Below, one piece after another: positions 1 through 6,717 of a stretch of 8,531 nucleotides of DNA (the stretch's first letter is position 1; each line of letters opens with the position of its first letter). The stretch lies in NCBI GenBank assembly GCA_946887385.1, contig CAMPKU010000198.1, positions 1 to 8,531 of the forward strand. Direction: 5' to 3'. The notes below the pieces were generated by a model, which was not told where the DNA came from, searched no databases, and was given only the letters and a program-made list of their open reading frames with translations. A program made the translations under genes and the position numbers. The stretch is from an uncultured Gammaproteobacteria bacterium. Lineage in GTDB: Bacteria > Pseudomonadota > Gammaproteobacteria > Rariloculales > Rariloculaceae.

Positions 1-255
1 GGGCGGGTCCTGCGGCAGGTACGCAATCGTGCGCGCGCGTGTAGGCCCGTCGAGCTGCGCGAGCGCCGTGCCGCGCCACGTCACCGTGCCGCGGTGCGGC
101 AGGAGTCCTGCGAGCGCGCGCAGCAGCGTGCTCTTGCCGGCCCCGTTCGGGCCGACGAGCGCTACGAGCTCGCCGGGCGCCAGCGCGATGCGCGTTGGCC
201 GCACGGCCACGCGCGTGTCGTAGCGAACTTCGACGTCGACCGCTGCAAGCGTCAT
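1..255 (-). CDS. btuD: ABC transporter ATP-binding protein, BtuD/FecE type (partial, 3' end missing)
   Basis: This would be the ATPase that powers the importer formed with the two genes upstream. Only the first 85 codons are in the window. They start at ATG (253-255) and run off the left edge in frame. The Walker A motif GPNGAGKST is at residues 35-43, and the Q-loop follows in the context AYLPQDP (Gln82). The signature motif, Walker B and switch His would lie outside the window. The start lies 7 bases after the permease stop codon, so the gene is the third of an operon with btuF-like and btuC-like genes. The Shine-Dalgarno is weak, which suggests translational coupling. The cobalamin riboswitch at the head of the operon favours B12 over siderophore as cargo. 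From sequence alone BtuD and FecE/FhuC types cannot be told apart. Confidence 0.9.
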   Translation of the reverse strand, partial: MTLAAVDVEVRYDTRVAVRPTRIALAPGELVALVGPNGAGKSTLLRALAGLLPHRGTVTWRGTALAQLDGPTRARTIAYLPQDPP

Positions 256-262
256 GGTTTGC

Positions 263-1261
263 TCACGCCGCGCGCGCCGAGCTGCGCATCACGAGCTGCA
301 GAAAAAACGGCGCGCCGAGCAGCGCCGTCACCACGCCGAGCTTGAGCTCGGGCCCGGGCGGCAGCAGCCGGATCGCGACATCGGCGAGCGTGGTGAGCAG
401 TGCGCCGCCGAGAAAGCTTGGCAGCAACAGGCGGCTTGGATATTGGCCGACGGAACGGCGCAGCAAGTGCGGCACCACGAGGCCCACGAAGCCGACCACG
501 CCGGTGACGGCGACGGCGCCCCCCACGGCGAGCGCGGTGCCGCCGACCACGAGCCACTGTGTGCGCTTGGGATCGAAGCCCAAACTCGACGCGGTGTCTT
601 CGCCGAGCGTGAGCGCGTCGAGCCCGCGGGCCGCGGCCGCTACGAGCAGCCAGCCCGGCAGCATCAACGGCAGTGCGAGATAGACGTGCGGCAAGCTGCG
701 GTCTGCGAGCGAGCCCAACATCCAGAACAAGATCTCGAGCGCGGCATACGGGCTCGGCGCAAAGTTCAGCGCCAGCGAAGTCAGCGCGGCGGCGAGCGCG
801 TTGATCGCGATGCCGGCGAGCACAATCGTCAAGAAGTCGCCGCGCCGCCCCGCTAGCGCATAGAGCGCACAGAGCGCTACCAGCGATCCGGCCACGGCGC
901 CGAGCGGCAGCAGCGGCGATGAAGCGCCGGCCAGGCCGAAGTAGAACATGACGACGGCACCGAACGCCGCGCCGCTCGAAGCGCCGAGCAGTCCGGGCTC
1001 GGCGAGCGGATTGCGCAGCAAGCCCTGCAGAGCGGCACCGCACAAGCCCAACGTGCCGCCCACTAGCAGCGCCAGCAGCGTACGCGGCAAGCGAATTTCG
1101 CGCAGGATCACGTCGGCGAGCGCCGGCCCGCCGAAGCCGAACGTGGGCCCTCCGCCGTCGCGTCCAACCACCAGCGATACGGCGGCTGCCGCCAAAGTGA
1201 GCACCGCGAGAGTGAGTGCGAGCGCCCACGGCGGCCGCGAGGCAGGCGGTGCCGCGCTCAT
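263..1261 (-). CDS. btuC: FecCD/BtuC-family ABC transporter permease
   Basis: Inner-membrane permease of a B12/siderophore-type importer, 332 residues, the usual family length. It is very hydrophobic, with a number of membrane segments consistent with the roughly ten of the family. Family motifs visible are RLPR (57-60) leading into GLCGAALQGLLRNPLAEPG (72-90), the ATPase-contacting loop TLGEDTASSLG (218-228), GVVGFVGLVVPHLLR (254-268), and the C-terminal LGVVTALLGAPFF (308-320). I chose the ATG at 1259-1261, because its ATGA overlap with the upstream btuF-like stop is typical of coupled operon genes. The frame stays open 21 codons further, but that part lies inside btuF and would add a charged tail before the first membrane segment. 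The substrate is inferred to be cobalamin or another corrinoid from the riboswitch. The protein family also includes iron-siderophore permeases. Confidence 0.92.
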   Translation of the reverse strand: MSAAPPASRPPWALALTLAVLTLAAAAVSLVVGRDGGGPTFGFGGPALADVILREIRLPRTLLALLVGGTLGLCGAALQGLLRNPLAEPGLLGASSGAAFGAVVMFYFGLAGASSPLLPLGAVAGSLVALCALYALAGRRGDFLTIVLAGIAINALAAALTSLALNFAPSPYAALEILFWMLGSLADRSLPHVYLALPLMLPGWLLVAAAARGLDALTLGEDTASSLGFDPKRTQWLVVGGTALAVGGAVAVTGVVGFVGLVVPHLLRRSVGQYPSRLLLPSFLGGALLTTLADVAIRLLPPGPELKLGVVTALLGAPFFLQLVMRSSARAA

Positions 1262-2112
1262 CGGCGGGCGGCGCGCTGCAGCAGCGCCGCCGCCTCGATG
1301 CTCGCCGGCAAGCCGCACGACCACAGCGCCGACGGCACCACCACGGTGCGCTGCGCCGAGTTCAAGCCGTGCAAGGCGGGATGCTCGAGCACCGCGTTGG
1401 CCAGTGACGGCTGCGAGCTTCGGTAACCCGTGAGCACGATGAGCTCCGGGCCGCTCGTGAGCAGCGCTTCCATCGATAAGCTGCCCCAGCGGTCGAGCCC
1501 TTGCTCGGCGGCCGTGTTGTGCAGGCCCGCGAGGTAGAGCAGCTCGTTGGCGAGCGAGTCCGTGCCCACCGTGAAGCCGCCCGGGCGCACGATCACCGTG
1601 GGCAGGCTGCGCGGCGGACGACCCGCATCGAGAGCACGCACGGCGTCGTGCAACATCGCGATGAGCTGCTCGCCGCGTTCGACATGACCGACCACCGTTG
1701 CGACGAGCCTAACGTTGCGCTCGATGTCGGCCACCGACGCTTCGGGCGCGAGCTCCACCACGCGGTAGCCGAGACGGCGCAGCAAAGAGCGAGTGAACGG
1801 GCTCGTGTACGTGCCCGCCAGCACGACGTCGGGCGCGAATTTCAGGAGCTCTTCGGCCGTGCCGTAGTTCAACGTGTGACGCTGCGCCTCGCGTGCGAAT
1901 AGCGATTCCTCGGGATCGGCCGCGAGCCAGCTCACGGTGAGGATCTGCTCGGGGTCGGCGAGCGAGAGCAGGTGCTGATCGGCGCACACATTGATCGAAG
2001 CGACGGTGGGCAAGGGCCCGGCAGCCGCGGCGCCGGCGACGCAAGCGGCCAGCCATGCGGCCGCGACGCACAGCGTGCGTGCCGGTAACAGCGGGCGAAT
2101 CGAGTGCGGCAA
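1258..2112 (-). CDS. btuF: Periplasmic (or lipid-anchored) corrinoid-binding protein, BtuF-like
   Basis: Substrate-binding subunit of the importer, 284 residues. Residues 1-31 form an export signal with Arg6 and Arg12 followed by a hydrophobic stretch. It could be cleaved at the Ala run near 29-31, or processed as a lipoprotein at LAAC (21-24). The mature part has class III binding-protein features: a start of ASINVCADQHLLSLADPEQI type, NYGTAEELLKFAPDVVLAG in lobe 1, and GLDRWGSLSMEALL plus PELIVLTGY in lobe 2. The start is TTG (2110-2112). It has a GGAG Shine-Dalgarno (2120-2123) 7 bases upstream, and no better start keeps the signal peptide. A cobalamin riboswitch lies upstream in the same transcript, which makes B12 the likely ligand. 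Siderophore-binding relatives share the fold, so this rests on context. The stop overlaps the permease start (ATGA). Confidence 0.88.
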   Translation of the reverse strand: MPHSIRPLLPARTLCVAAAWLAACVAGAAAAGPLPTVASINVCADQHLLSLADPEQILTVSWLAADPEESLFAREAQRHTLNYGTAEELLKFAPDVVLAGTYTSPFTRSLLRRLGYRVVELAPEASVADIERNVRLVATVVGHVERGEQLIAMLHDAVRALDAGRPPRSLPTVIVRPGGFTVGTDSLANELLYLAGLHNTAAEQGLDRWGSLSMEALLTSGPELIVLTGYRSSQPSLANAVLEHPALHGLNSAQRTVVVPSALWSCGLPASIEAAALLQRAARR

Positions 2113-2116
2113 GCGT

Positions 2117-2139
2117 CAACTCCGTGGTTCGCGGAGCCG
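2117..2139 (-). promoter_or_regulatory. Candidate hairpin masking the btuF ribosome binding site
   Basis: On the minus strand CGGCTCCG (2132-2139) can pair with CGGAGTTG (2117-2124) across a 7-base loop. This gives 8 pairs including two G-U. The right arm contains the GGAG Shine-Dalgarno of the btuF-like gene, so the stem would hide it. The left arm can instead fold into a small CGCG-GCTC-CGCG hairpin, which would free the Shine-Dalgarno. This is the usual design of a translational expression platform. That it responds to the riboswitch is inference. Confidence 0.45.
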
Positions 2140-2230
2140 CGCTCGAAAGCAACGCGTCGCGGCGCCGAACGAAAGAGTCGTCGCCACGACGGGATTCCGT
2201 ACCGCGCGCTTTCCCGGCACACGGAAGGAC
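2140..2230 (-). other. Leader between riboswitch and btuF hairpin
   Basis: Untranslated leader of about 90 bases linking aptamer to gene. One small stem, GTCGT-GGCG-ACGAC (2177-2190), is followed on the minus strand by TCTTTCGTT. It is too short and its T tract too broken to call a terminator. The 3' edge of riboswitch stem P1 (GTCGTC, 2229-2234) could pair with GACGAC (2177-2182) as an alternative fold. I see no convincing coding sequence here. Confidence 0.35.
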
Positions 2231-2395
2231 GACAGCGGCGGCAGGTCTCCTGGCTCGCACGGCTCTAACGGTTTCGCACGCCTTCCCGAGAACGTTCTCA
2301 GTGGCCTATGTGCGAGCCTCGCCGGCTACAGTTGCGGGAACAGCCGCAGGTTCAACTGCGTTCCCTCTTAGCCCTTTCGGGCACCGCCTGCTGCC
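2231..2395 (-). ncRNA. Cobalamin riboswitch aptamer
   Basis: Read on the minus strand, this has the conserved parts of a cobalamin riboswitch in the right order. Closing stem P1 pairs GGCAGC-A-GGCGG (2384-2395) with CCGCC-GCTGTC (2231-2241), 11 pairs with one bulged A. After it come GGTGCC, an AAGAGGGAA-type core segment, CCCGCAACTGT (2328-2338), CACTGAG and GGGAAGGCG. The B12 box GAGCCAGGAGACCTGCCG (2239-2256) closes the element. Riboswitches of this class bind adenosylcobalamin or related corrinoids and shut down expression downstream when B12 is plentiful. The target is the btuFCD-like operon that starts 118 bases further on. The promoter should lie just beyond 2395, in the divergent intergenic region. 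I cannot see a strong -35/-10 pair there. Confidence 0.96.
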
Positions 2396-2414
2396 ACCTT
2401 AGCACAGGGCGGCT

Positions 2415-2468
2415 ATGCGACAATGCCGCGCACTCTCGCTTAGGCTTAAGGAAGGGACCCCGCTCTGA
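2415..2468 (+). CDS. Possible 17-codon upstream ORF before the M61 peptidase gene
   Basis: A short ORF, ATG to TGA, encoding MRQCRALSLRLKEGTPL. AGGG (2406-2409) lies 5 bases before the ATG and could act as Shine-Dalgarno. Its stop TGA (2466-2468) overlaps the putative CTG start of the peptidase gene (2465-2467) as CTGA, the same geometry as the ATGA overlaps elsewhere in this window. Ribosomes finishing here could restart at the CTG. No homology is recognised, and a 17-codon ORF is easily fortuitous. Confidence 0.22.
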   Translation: MRQCRALSLRLKEGTPL

Positions 2469-4258
2469 TTCGCTACCGCGTTCGCCTGGCCGATCTCGAT
2501 CGGCACTGGTTCGAAATCGAATGCCGCCTCGACGGGCCGGCGGACGATCAGCGATTCTCGTTGCCCGCTTGGATACCCGGCAGCTATCTGCTGCGCGACT
2601 TCGCGCGTCACGTCGTTAACGTGCAGGCTAAGAGCGGCCGCGAGCCGCTGCCCGTGGAAAAGACGGCCGCCGGCGTTTGGTGCGTGCGAGGAGCGGGATC
2701 CACGCTAGTCTTCACCGTGACGGTGTATGCGCTCGACGAGTCCGTGCGCGGCGCCTTTCTCGACCGCCGGCGCGGATACTTCAACGGCCCGTGCGTGTTC
2801 GTGCTGCCGGAAGGTCGAGAGGCAGAGCCCGTAGAAGTGACGCTCGAGCCGCCGCCGCACTCGTTGGGCGACGACTGGCGTGTCGCGACGGCGCTCACGC
2901 CCCGGCAGATCGACGAGCGCGGGTTCGGCATCTACGCGGCGAACGATTACGACGAGCTGCTCGACCATCCCGTCGAGATCAGCGACTTCGAGGGCGTGGA
3001 GTTCGAAGCGGGTGGAGTGCCTCACCACCTCGTGATCGCGGGCCGGTTCGAGACCGATCTCGACCGAGTCGCCGCCGACCTCGCGCAGATCTGCGCCGCG
3101 CACATCGAGTTTTTCGGCGCGCCCGCGCCCTTCGATCGGTATTGGTTTCTCACGCTCGCGGCCGGCGAGGGCTACGGCGGGCTCGAGCACCGCGCTTCGT
3201 CGAGCTTGATCGTGAGCCGTGACGACTTGCCGAAGATCGGCGACCCGGGCACGTCCCGCGACTACCAGCGATTTCTCGCGCTGGTGAGCCACGAGTACTT
3301 TCACACCTGGCACGTGAAGCGCACGAAGCCTGCGGCGTTCATGCCGTATCGGCTCGACCGGCGCAATCACACGCGCCTCTTATGGGTGTTCGAAGGCGTC
3401 ACGAGCTACTACCAGGAGTTGCTGCTCGTGCGCAGCGGCGTGCTCGGCCTCGCAAGCTTTTTGCAGCGCCTGGGCGAGCTCCTGACGCGTGTTTACCGCA
3501 CGCCGGGCCGATTCAGGCAAAGCCTCGCCGAGTCGAGCTTCGACGCCTGGGACGTGCTGTATCGCCCCGAGGCTTACCATCCGAACACCACCATCAGCTA
3601 TTACACGAAAGGCGCGACGGTTGCGCTCGCGCTCGACTTGAAGCTGCGGCTCGAGACCGCGGGCCGAACGTCGCTCGATGATGTGGTGCGCGAGCTCTGG
3701 CGGCGCTACGGCGCGGCGCAAGTCGGCGTGCCGGAAGACGGCTTCGAGCGGCTGGCGGCCGAGTTGAGCGGGCTCGACCTCGAGCCGTTTTTCGCAAGCG
3801 CCGTGCGCGGCACCGAGGATCCGCCGCTCAAGGAATTGCTCGCAGAATTCGGAGTAGTGCTCGAGATGCGCGCGACGGCGGGCGGCGACGACCGCGGTGG
3901 CGTGCCGCGTGAGCGCAACGGCGATCCGTTGACGCTCGGCGTCACCCTGCGCGAGCGCGAGCCCGGCCTCGAGCTCACCAGCGTGCTCGACGGCGGCGCG
4001 GCCGAGCGCGCCGGGCTGAACCCAGGCGATGTGCTCATCGCGATCGACCGGCTGCGCGTCACGGGCCGCAATCTCGCGCGACGCTTGGCGCGCTTCGAGA
4101 ACGGGGAACGGGTCACGGCCAGCGTGTTCCGCGGCGACGAGCTGCTAGAAGTGGGCGTGGTGCTGAAGGCCGCGCCGCACGACACGTGCTATCTCGTCGT
4201 GCGGGAGCCTGCCGATCCGAAGGCGCTCGAGCGCCGGCGAGCGTGGCTCGGCGAGTAG
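2465..4258 (+). CDS. M61-family metallopeptidase (glycyl aminopeptidase-like) with C-terminal PDZ domain
   Basis: Predicted zinc aminopeptidase of 597 residues. Order of parts: N-terminal beta domain (about 1-150), thermolysin-like catalytic domain (about 160-470) and PDZ domain (about 489-575). The zinc site is HEYFH (276-280) with Glu310 in FEGVTSYY. The M61 substrate motif is GGLEH (238-242). No signal peptide is visible, so it is probably cytosolic. The start is unusual. TAA at 2447-2449 blocks the frame, and no ATG, GTG or TTG occurs before TTG 2561. Yet the codons from CTG 2465 read LIRYRVRLADLDRHWFEIE, matching my recollection of M61 N-termini (MIRYRV type), and the conserved PAWIPGSYLLRDFARH follows. 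AAGGGA (2452-2457) lies 7 bases before the CTG. I therefore take CTG as the start; a sequencing error or true rare initiation remains open. The gene is divergent from the B12 operon. Its physiological substrate is unknown. Confidence 0.9.
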   Translation: MIRYRVRLADLDRHWFEIECRLDGPADDQRFSLPAWIPGSYLLRDFARHVVNVQAKSGREPLPVEKTAAGVWCVRGAGSTLVFTVTVYALDESVRGAFLDRRRGYFNGPCVFVLPEGREAEPVEVTLEPPPHSLGDDWRVATALTPRQIDERGFGIYAANDYDELLDHPVEISDFEGVEFEAGGVPHHLVIAGRFETDLDRVAADLAQICAAHIEFFGAPAPFDRYWFLTLAAGEGYGGLEHRASSSLIVSRDDLPKIGDPGTSRDYQRFLALVSHEYFHTWHVKRTKPAAFMPYRLDRRNHTRLLWVFEGVTSYYQELLLVRSGVLGLASFLQRLGELLTRVYRTPGRFRQSLAESSFDAWDVLYRPEAYHPNTTISYYTKGATVALALDLKLRLETAGRTSLDDVVRELWRRYGAAQVGVPEDGFERLAAELSGLDLEPFFASAVRGTEDPPLKELLAEFGVVLEMRATAGGDDRGGVPRERNGDPLTLGVTLREREPGLELTSVLDGGAAERAGLNPGDVLIAIDRLRVTGRNLARRLARFENGERVTASVFRGDELLEVGVVLKAAPHDTCYLVVREPADPKALERRRAWLGE

Positions 4259-4310
4259 CCGCGCCGTAACATGACTTTCCGCTGCAACTGATTCCAAGGA
4301 ACGGCGGCGC
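4259..4310 (+). promoter_or_regulatory. Gap between the peptidase gene and plsY, with plsY ribosome binding site
   Basis: A gap of 52 bases on the coding strand. It holds a Shine-Dalgarno AAGGA (4296-4300), 10 bases before the plsY ATG. No terminator hairpin or clear promoter is visible. Read-through from the peptidase gene is possible. Confidence 0.5.
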
Positions 4311-4964
4311 ATGATCGAGCTTGGCCTCAAGATCACGTTGGCGTACCTCATCGGTGCGGTGCTCGGGAGCTTGCTCGTCGGCTTCTTCTATGGCGGCGTC
4401 GACATCCGCAAAGCCGGCAGCGGCAACGCCGGCGGCACGAACGCTTTGCGCACGCAAGGCAAAATATTCGCTCTCTGGGTCATGGTCATCGACATCGGCA
4501 AGGGAATCTTCGCGGCCGCCGCGCTCCCGCCGCTCGCAATTCCCGGCGTCGGAATCGATGCGTCGGTGGATCGAGCGCTCGTGCTGTATGGCGTGGCGTT
4601 CGCAGCGATCTTGGGCCACGTGTTCCCCGTATGGTTCGGTTTCCGCGGCGGCAAGGGCGGAGCCACCGCGGCGGGGTTGCTGTGCTTCCTGGCGCCCGCC
4701 GCGGCGCTGCCGGTGCTCGGCTCGTGGCTGCTCGTCGTGTTCACCACGGGCTTCGTGGGTCTTGCCACGATCAGCGCGTCCTTGGTGGCCGTGGTGTTTC
4801 TGGGATTCACGGCGTTGCCCGAGCGCAGCGGCCTGTTCTTGTTCGCGTGCGCGACAGCTGTGCTCTTGATCTATGCGCATCGCGGCAACATCCGGCGCAT
4901 GCTCGACGGCACCGAGGCCCGGTTCGCGAGCCCGGCGGCGCGTTGGCTGCGCCGTAATCAGTAG
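4311..4964 (+). CDS. plsY: Glycerol-3-phosphate acyltransferase PlsY
   Basis: Inner-membrane enzyme that transfers an acyl group from acyl phosphate to the sn-1 position of glycerol 3-phosphate, making lysophosphatidate, the first step of phospholipid synthesis. It has 217 residues, near family length, with several hydrophobic segments. All three cytosolic motifs of the family are present: DIRKAGSGNAGGTNALR (31-47), GHVFPVWFGFRGGKGGAT (102-119), and the C-terminal AHRGNIRRMLDGTEARF (189-205). The ATG has an AAGGA Shine-Dalgarno 10 bases upstream. The next gene, birA, begins 5 bases after its stop, so the two are likely cotranscribed. The family partner PlsX is not in this window. Confidence 0.96.
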   Translation: MIELGLKITLAYLIGAVLGSLLVGFFYGGVDIRKAGSGNAGGTNALRTQGKIFALWVMVIDIGKGIFAAAALPPLAIPGVGIDASVDRALVLYGVAFAAILGHVFPVWFGFRGGKGGATAAGLLCFLAPAAALPVLGSWLLVVFTTGFVGLATISASLVAVVFLGFTALPERSGLFLFACATAVLLIYAHRGNIRRMLDGTEARFASPAARWLRRNQ

Positions 4965-4969
4965 GCGCC

Positions 4970-5956
4970 GTGACCGTCGAGCGTCTATTGCACGCGTTGG
5001 CCGATGGCGGAACGCATTCGGGCGAGGCGCTCGCGCAAGCATTCGGCGTCTCGCGCGCGGCGATCTGGAAGCAAGTCGGCAAGCTCGCCGATTGGGGGCT
5101 CACGGTCGAAGCGGCGCCGGGCGCAGGCTACCGCTTGGCGCGCCGGCTGGATCTGCTCGAGGTCGCGGCCGTGCGAGCCGCGCTTGCGCCCGAAGTGGCG
5201 GCGCGGCTGGCGAAGCTCGAGGTGCACATGCAAATCGGCTCGACGAACCGGCACTTGCTCGCCGAGCCGCCGCCGCCGGGGCTTCTCGACGTTTGCGTGG
5301 CGGAGTTCCAGACGGCCGGCCGCGGCCGCCGCGGCAGGCGTTGGAGTGTGCCGCTCGGCGCCGGGATCTGCTTGTCGGTCGGCTGGCAGTTCTCCGGCAT
5401 GCCCGCGGAGCCGGGCGCGCTCGCCCTCGCCGTAGGGGTCGCGGCGCGGCGCGCGCTGAACCGAGTGGCAGGGCTCACGATCGGGCTCAAGTGGCCGAAC
5501 GATCTCGTTTTCGCGGAGCGCAAGCTCGGCGGCATCCTGGTCGAGCTCGCGGCCGAAGCCCAGGGCGGCGTGCACGTTGTCGCAGGCATCGGCATCAACG
5601 TTGCTGTGCCGCCGGCGCTTCTGCCCTCGCTCAGCGATTGGCCGCGCGGCGCCATCGATCTGAAGACAGCGCTCGGCCGCGAGCCGCCGCCGCGCGCCGC
5701 GCTCGTGGGCGCGCTCGTAAGCGAGCTGGCAGAGCTCTTCGCCGACTATCCCGTCCACGGGTTCGCGCCGTATCGCAGCGAGTGGCGGCTTGCCGATTAC
5801 CTGCGCGGCCGCGCCGTGTGCGTCGACGAGCCGCCCGCACCGATCGTCGGAACCGCCGTTGGCATCGACGCCGGCGGCGCGCTGCTCGTCGAGCTCGAAG
5901 GCGGCGAGCGGCGCCGCATCGTGGCCGGCGACGTGAGCGTACGGAGCGCCCAGTGA
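4970..5956 (+). CDS. birA: Bifunctional biotin--[acetyl-CoA-carboxylase] ligase / biotin operon repressor BirA
   Basis: Activates biotin with ATP to biotinyl-5'-AMP and attaches it to the carrier subunit of acetyl-CoA carboxylase. It has 328 residues and is the two-function form. A winged helix-turn-helix lies at about 5-55 (SGEALAQAFGVSRAAIWKQV, 17-36). The ligase domain follows, with STN (91-93), the biotinyl-AMP loop GRGRRGRRW (117-125), KWPNDL (174-179), Lys185 in KLGGIL as the counterpart of the E. coli active-site lysine, and GIGINV (206-211). A small SH3-like C-terminal domain starts near 275. The start is GTG, 5 bases after the plsY stop with little Shine-Dalgarno, suggesting coupling. 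Its stop overlaps the coaX start (GTGA). The DNA-binding domain implies it represses biotin synthesis genes, none of which is in this window. Confidence 0.96.
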   Translation: MTVERLLHALADGGTHSGEALAQAFGVSRAAIWKQVGKLADWGLTVEAAPGAGYRLARRLDLLEVAAVRAALAPEVAARLAKLEVHMQIGSTNRHLLAEPPPPGLLDVCVAEFQTAGRGRRGRRWSVPLGAGICLSVGWQFSGMPAEPGALALAVGVAARRALNRVAGLTIGLKWPNDLVFAERKLGGILVELAAEAQGGVHVVAGIGINVAVPPALLPSLSDWPRGAIDLKTALGREPPPRAALVGALVSELAELFADYPVHGFAPYRSEWRLADYLRGRAVCVDEPPAPIVGTAVGIDAGGALLVELEGGERRRIVAGDVSVRSAQ

Positions 5957-6717
5957 CGGTGCTCGTCGACATCGGCAATACGCGGTTGAAGTGGGCGACG
6001 CTCGCGGACGGTGAGCTCGTGGACCGCGGCGGCGTGGTGCATCGCGATGCGCTCGACGCCGCCGTCGCGGCTTTTGCAGCCGCCCTGCCGGCGGTGCCGC
6101 GCATTGTCGCGGCGAACGTGGCGGGCGAGCAGGTTGCGAAGCGGATCGCGGCGCTCGTCGCTGCACGGCCCGGCGCCTCGCTCACATTTGTCGCAACGTC
6201 GGCCGAGCGCTTCGGCGTGCGCTGCGCCTACGCCGATCCCAGCCGGCTCGGCGTCGATCGCTGGGTGGCGATTCTCGCGGCGCATCGGCGGGCCCGCGGC
6301 GCAGCGTGCGTGATCGACGCGGGCACGGCTGCAACCTTCGACGCCGTGGACGGCGCCGGCACGCATCTCGGCGGGCTGATCATCCCCGGTGCACGCCTGT
6401 TGGCTGCTGCGCTCGACCGCAACACGAGCGACATCGGCAGCACCGCCACGGCGCCGGCGGCCGGGCGCGGGCTCGAATTGCTCGGCCGCAGCACCGACGC
6501 GGCCGTGGGGCAGGGCGCCTGGCTTGCGCTGGCCGCGGCGCTAGATCGGGCCGTCGCGACGGTGACGCGAGCCCTTCAAGAGACGCCGGCGGTCTATCTC
6601 ACGGGCGGCGACGCGGAGCCGCTGCGCGACTGGCTAGAAACCCGAGTGCAACTTCGCGCAGACTTGGTGCTCGAAGGCCTGGCATTGTTCGCCACCGACG
6701 CGAAAGCGAATCGCTGA
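5953..6717 (+). CDS. coaX: Type III pantothenate kinase
   Basis: Phosphorylates pantothenate to 4'-phosphopantothenate, the first step of coenzyme A synthesis, in the cytosol. The type III enzyme belongs to the ASKHA fold and, as known for the family, is not feedback-inhibited by CoA. It has 254 residues, the usual length. Motifs are DIGNTRLKW (6-14, phosphate loop), GVDRW (100-104), DAGTAATFD (122-130) and LGGLIIPG (139-146). The GTG start overlaps the birA stop as GTGA, and the motif DIGNT sits at the expected distance from it. The frame is open far upstream through birA, but that stretch is a shadow of birA. Its stop overlaps the next start (TGATG). Order birA-coaX-SPOR gene is, as I recall, also found in Pseudomonas. 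Confidence 0.96.
   Translation: MTVLVDIGNTRLKWATLADGELVDRGGVVHRDALDAAVAAFAAALPAVPRIVAANVAGEQVAKRIAALVAARPGASLTFVATSAERFGVRCAYADPSRLGVDRWVAILAAHRRARGAACVIDAGTAATFDAVDGAGTHLGGLIIPGARLLAAALDRNTSDIGSTATAPAAGRGLELLGRSTDAAVGQGAWLALAAALDRAVATVTRALQETPAVYLTGGDAEPLRDWLETRVQLRADLVLEGLALFATDAKANR

Noticed and set aside
1262..1324. Longer N-terminus for the permease
   Set aside because: It lies inside the btuF-like coding region. The ATGA overlap start at 1261 gives the normal family length.
2177..2190. Rho-independent terminator in the B12 operon leader
   Set aside because: The stem has only 5 pairs and the following T run is broken. It is kept only as a weak structure note.
4873..5952. Long open frame in the plus strand joined to coaX (614 codons in total)
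   Set aside because: It overlaps plsY and birA in another frame, is Arg/Ala-rich low complexity, and shows no family motif. Only the part from 5953 is coaX.
4113..6166. Long minus-strand open frames opposite plsY and birA (309 and 393 codons)
   Set aside because: High GC keeps the antisense frames open. The translations are Arg/Ala/Glu-rich without motifs, while the plus strand encodes clear enzymes.
6306..6716. Upstream extension of the SPOR gene frame
   Set aside because: It is a shadow of coaX. The ATG at 6717 has a TGATG overlap and opens directly into the membrane anchor.
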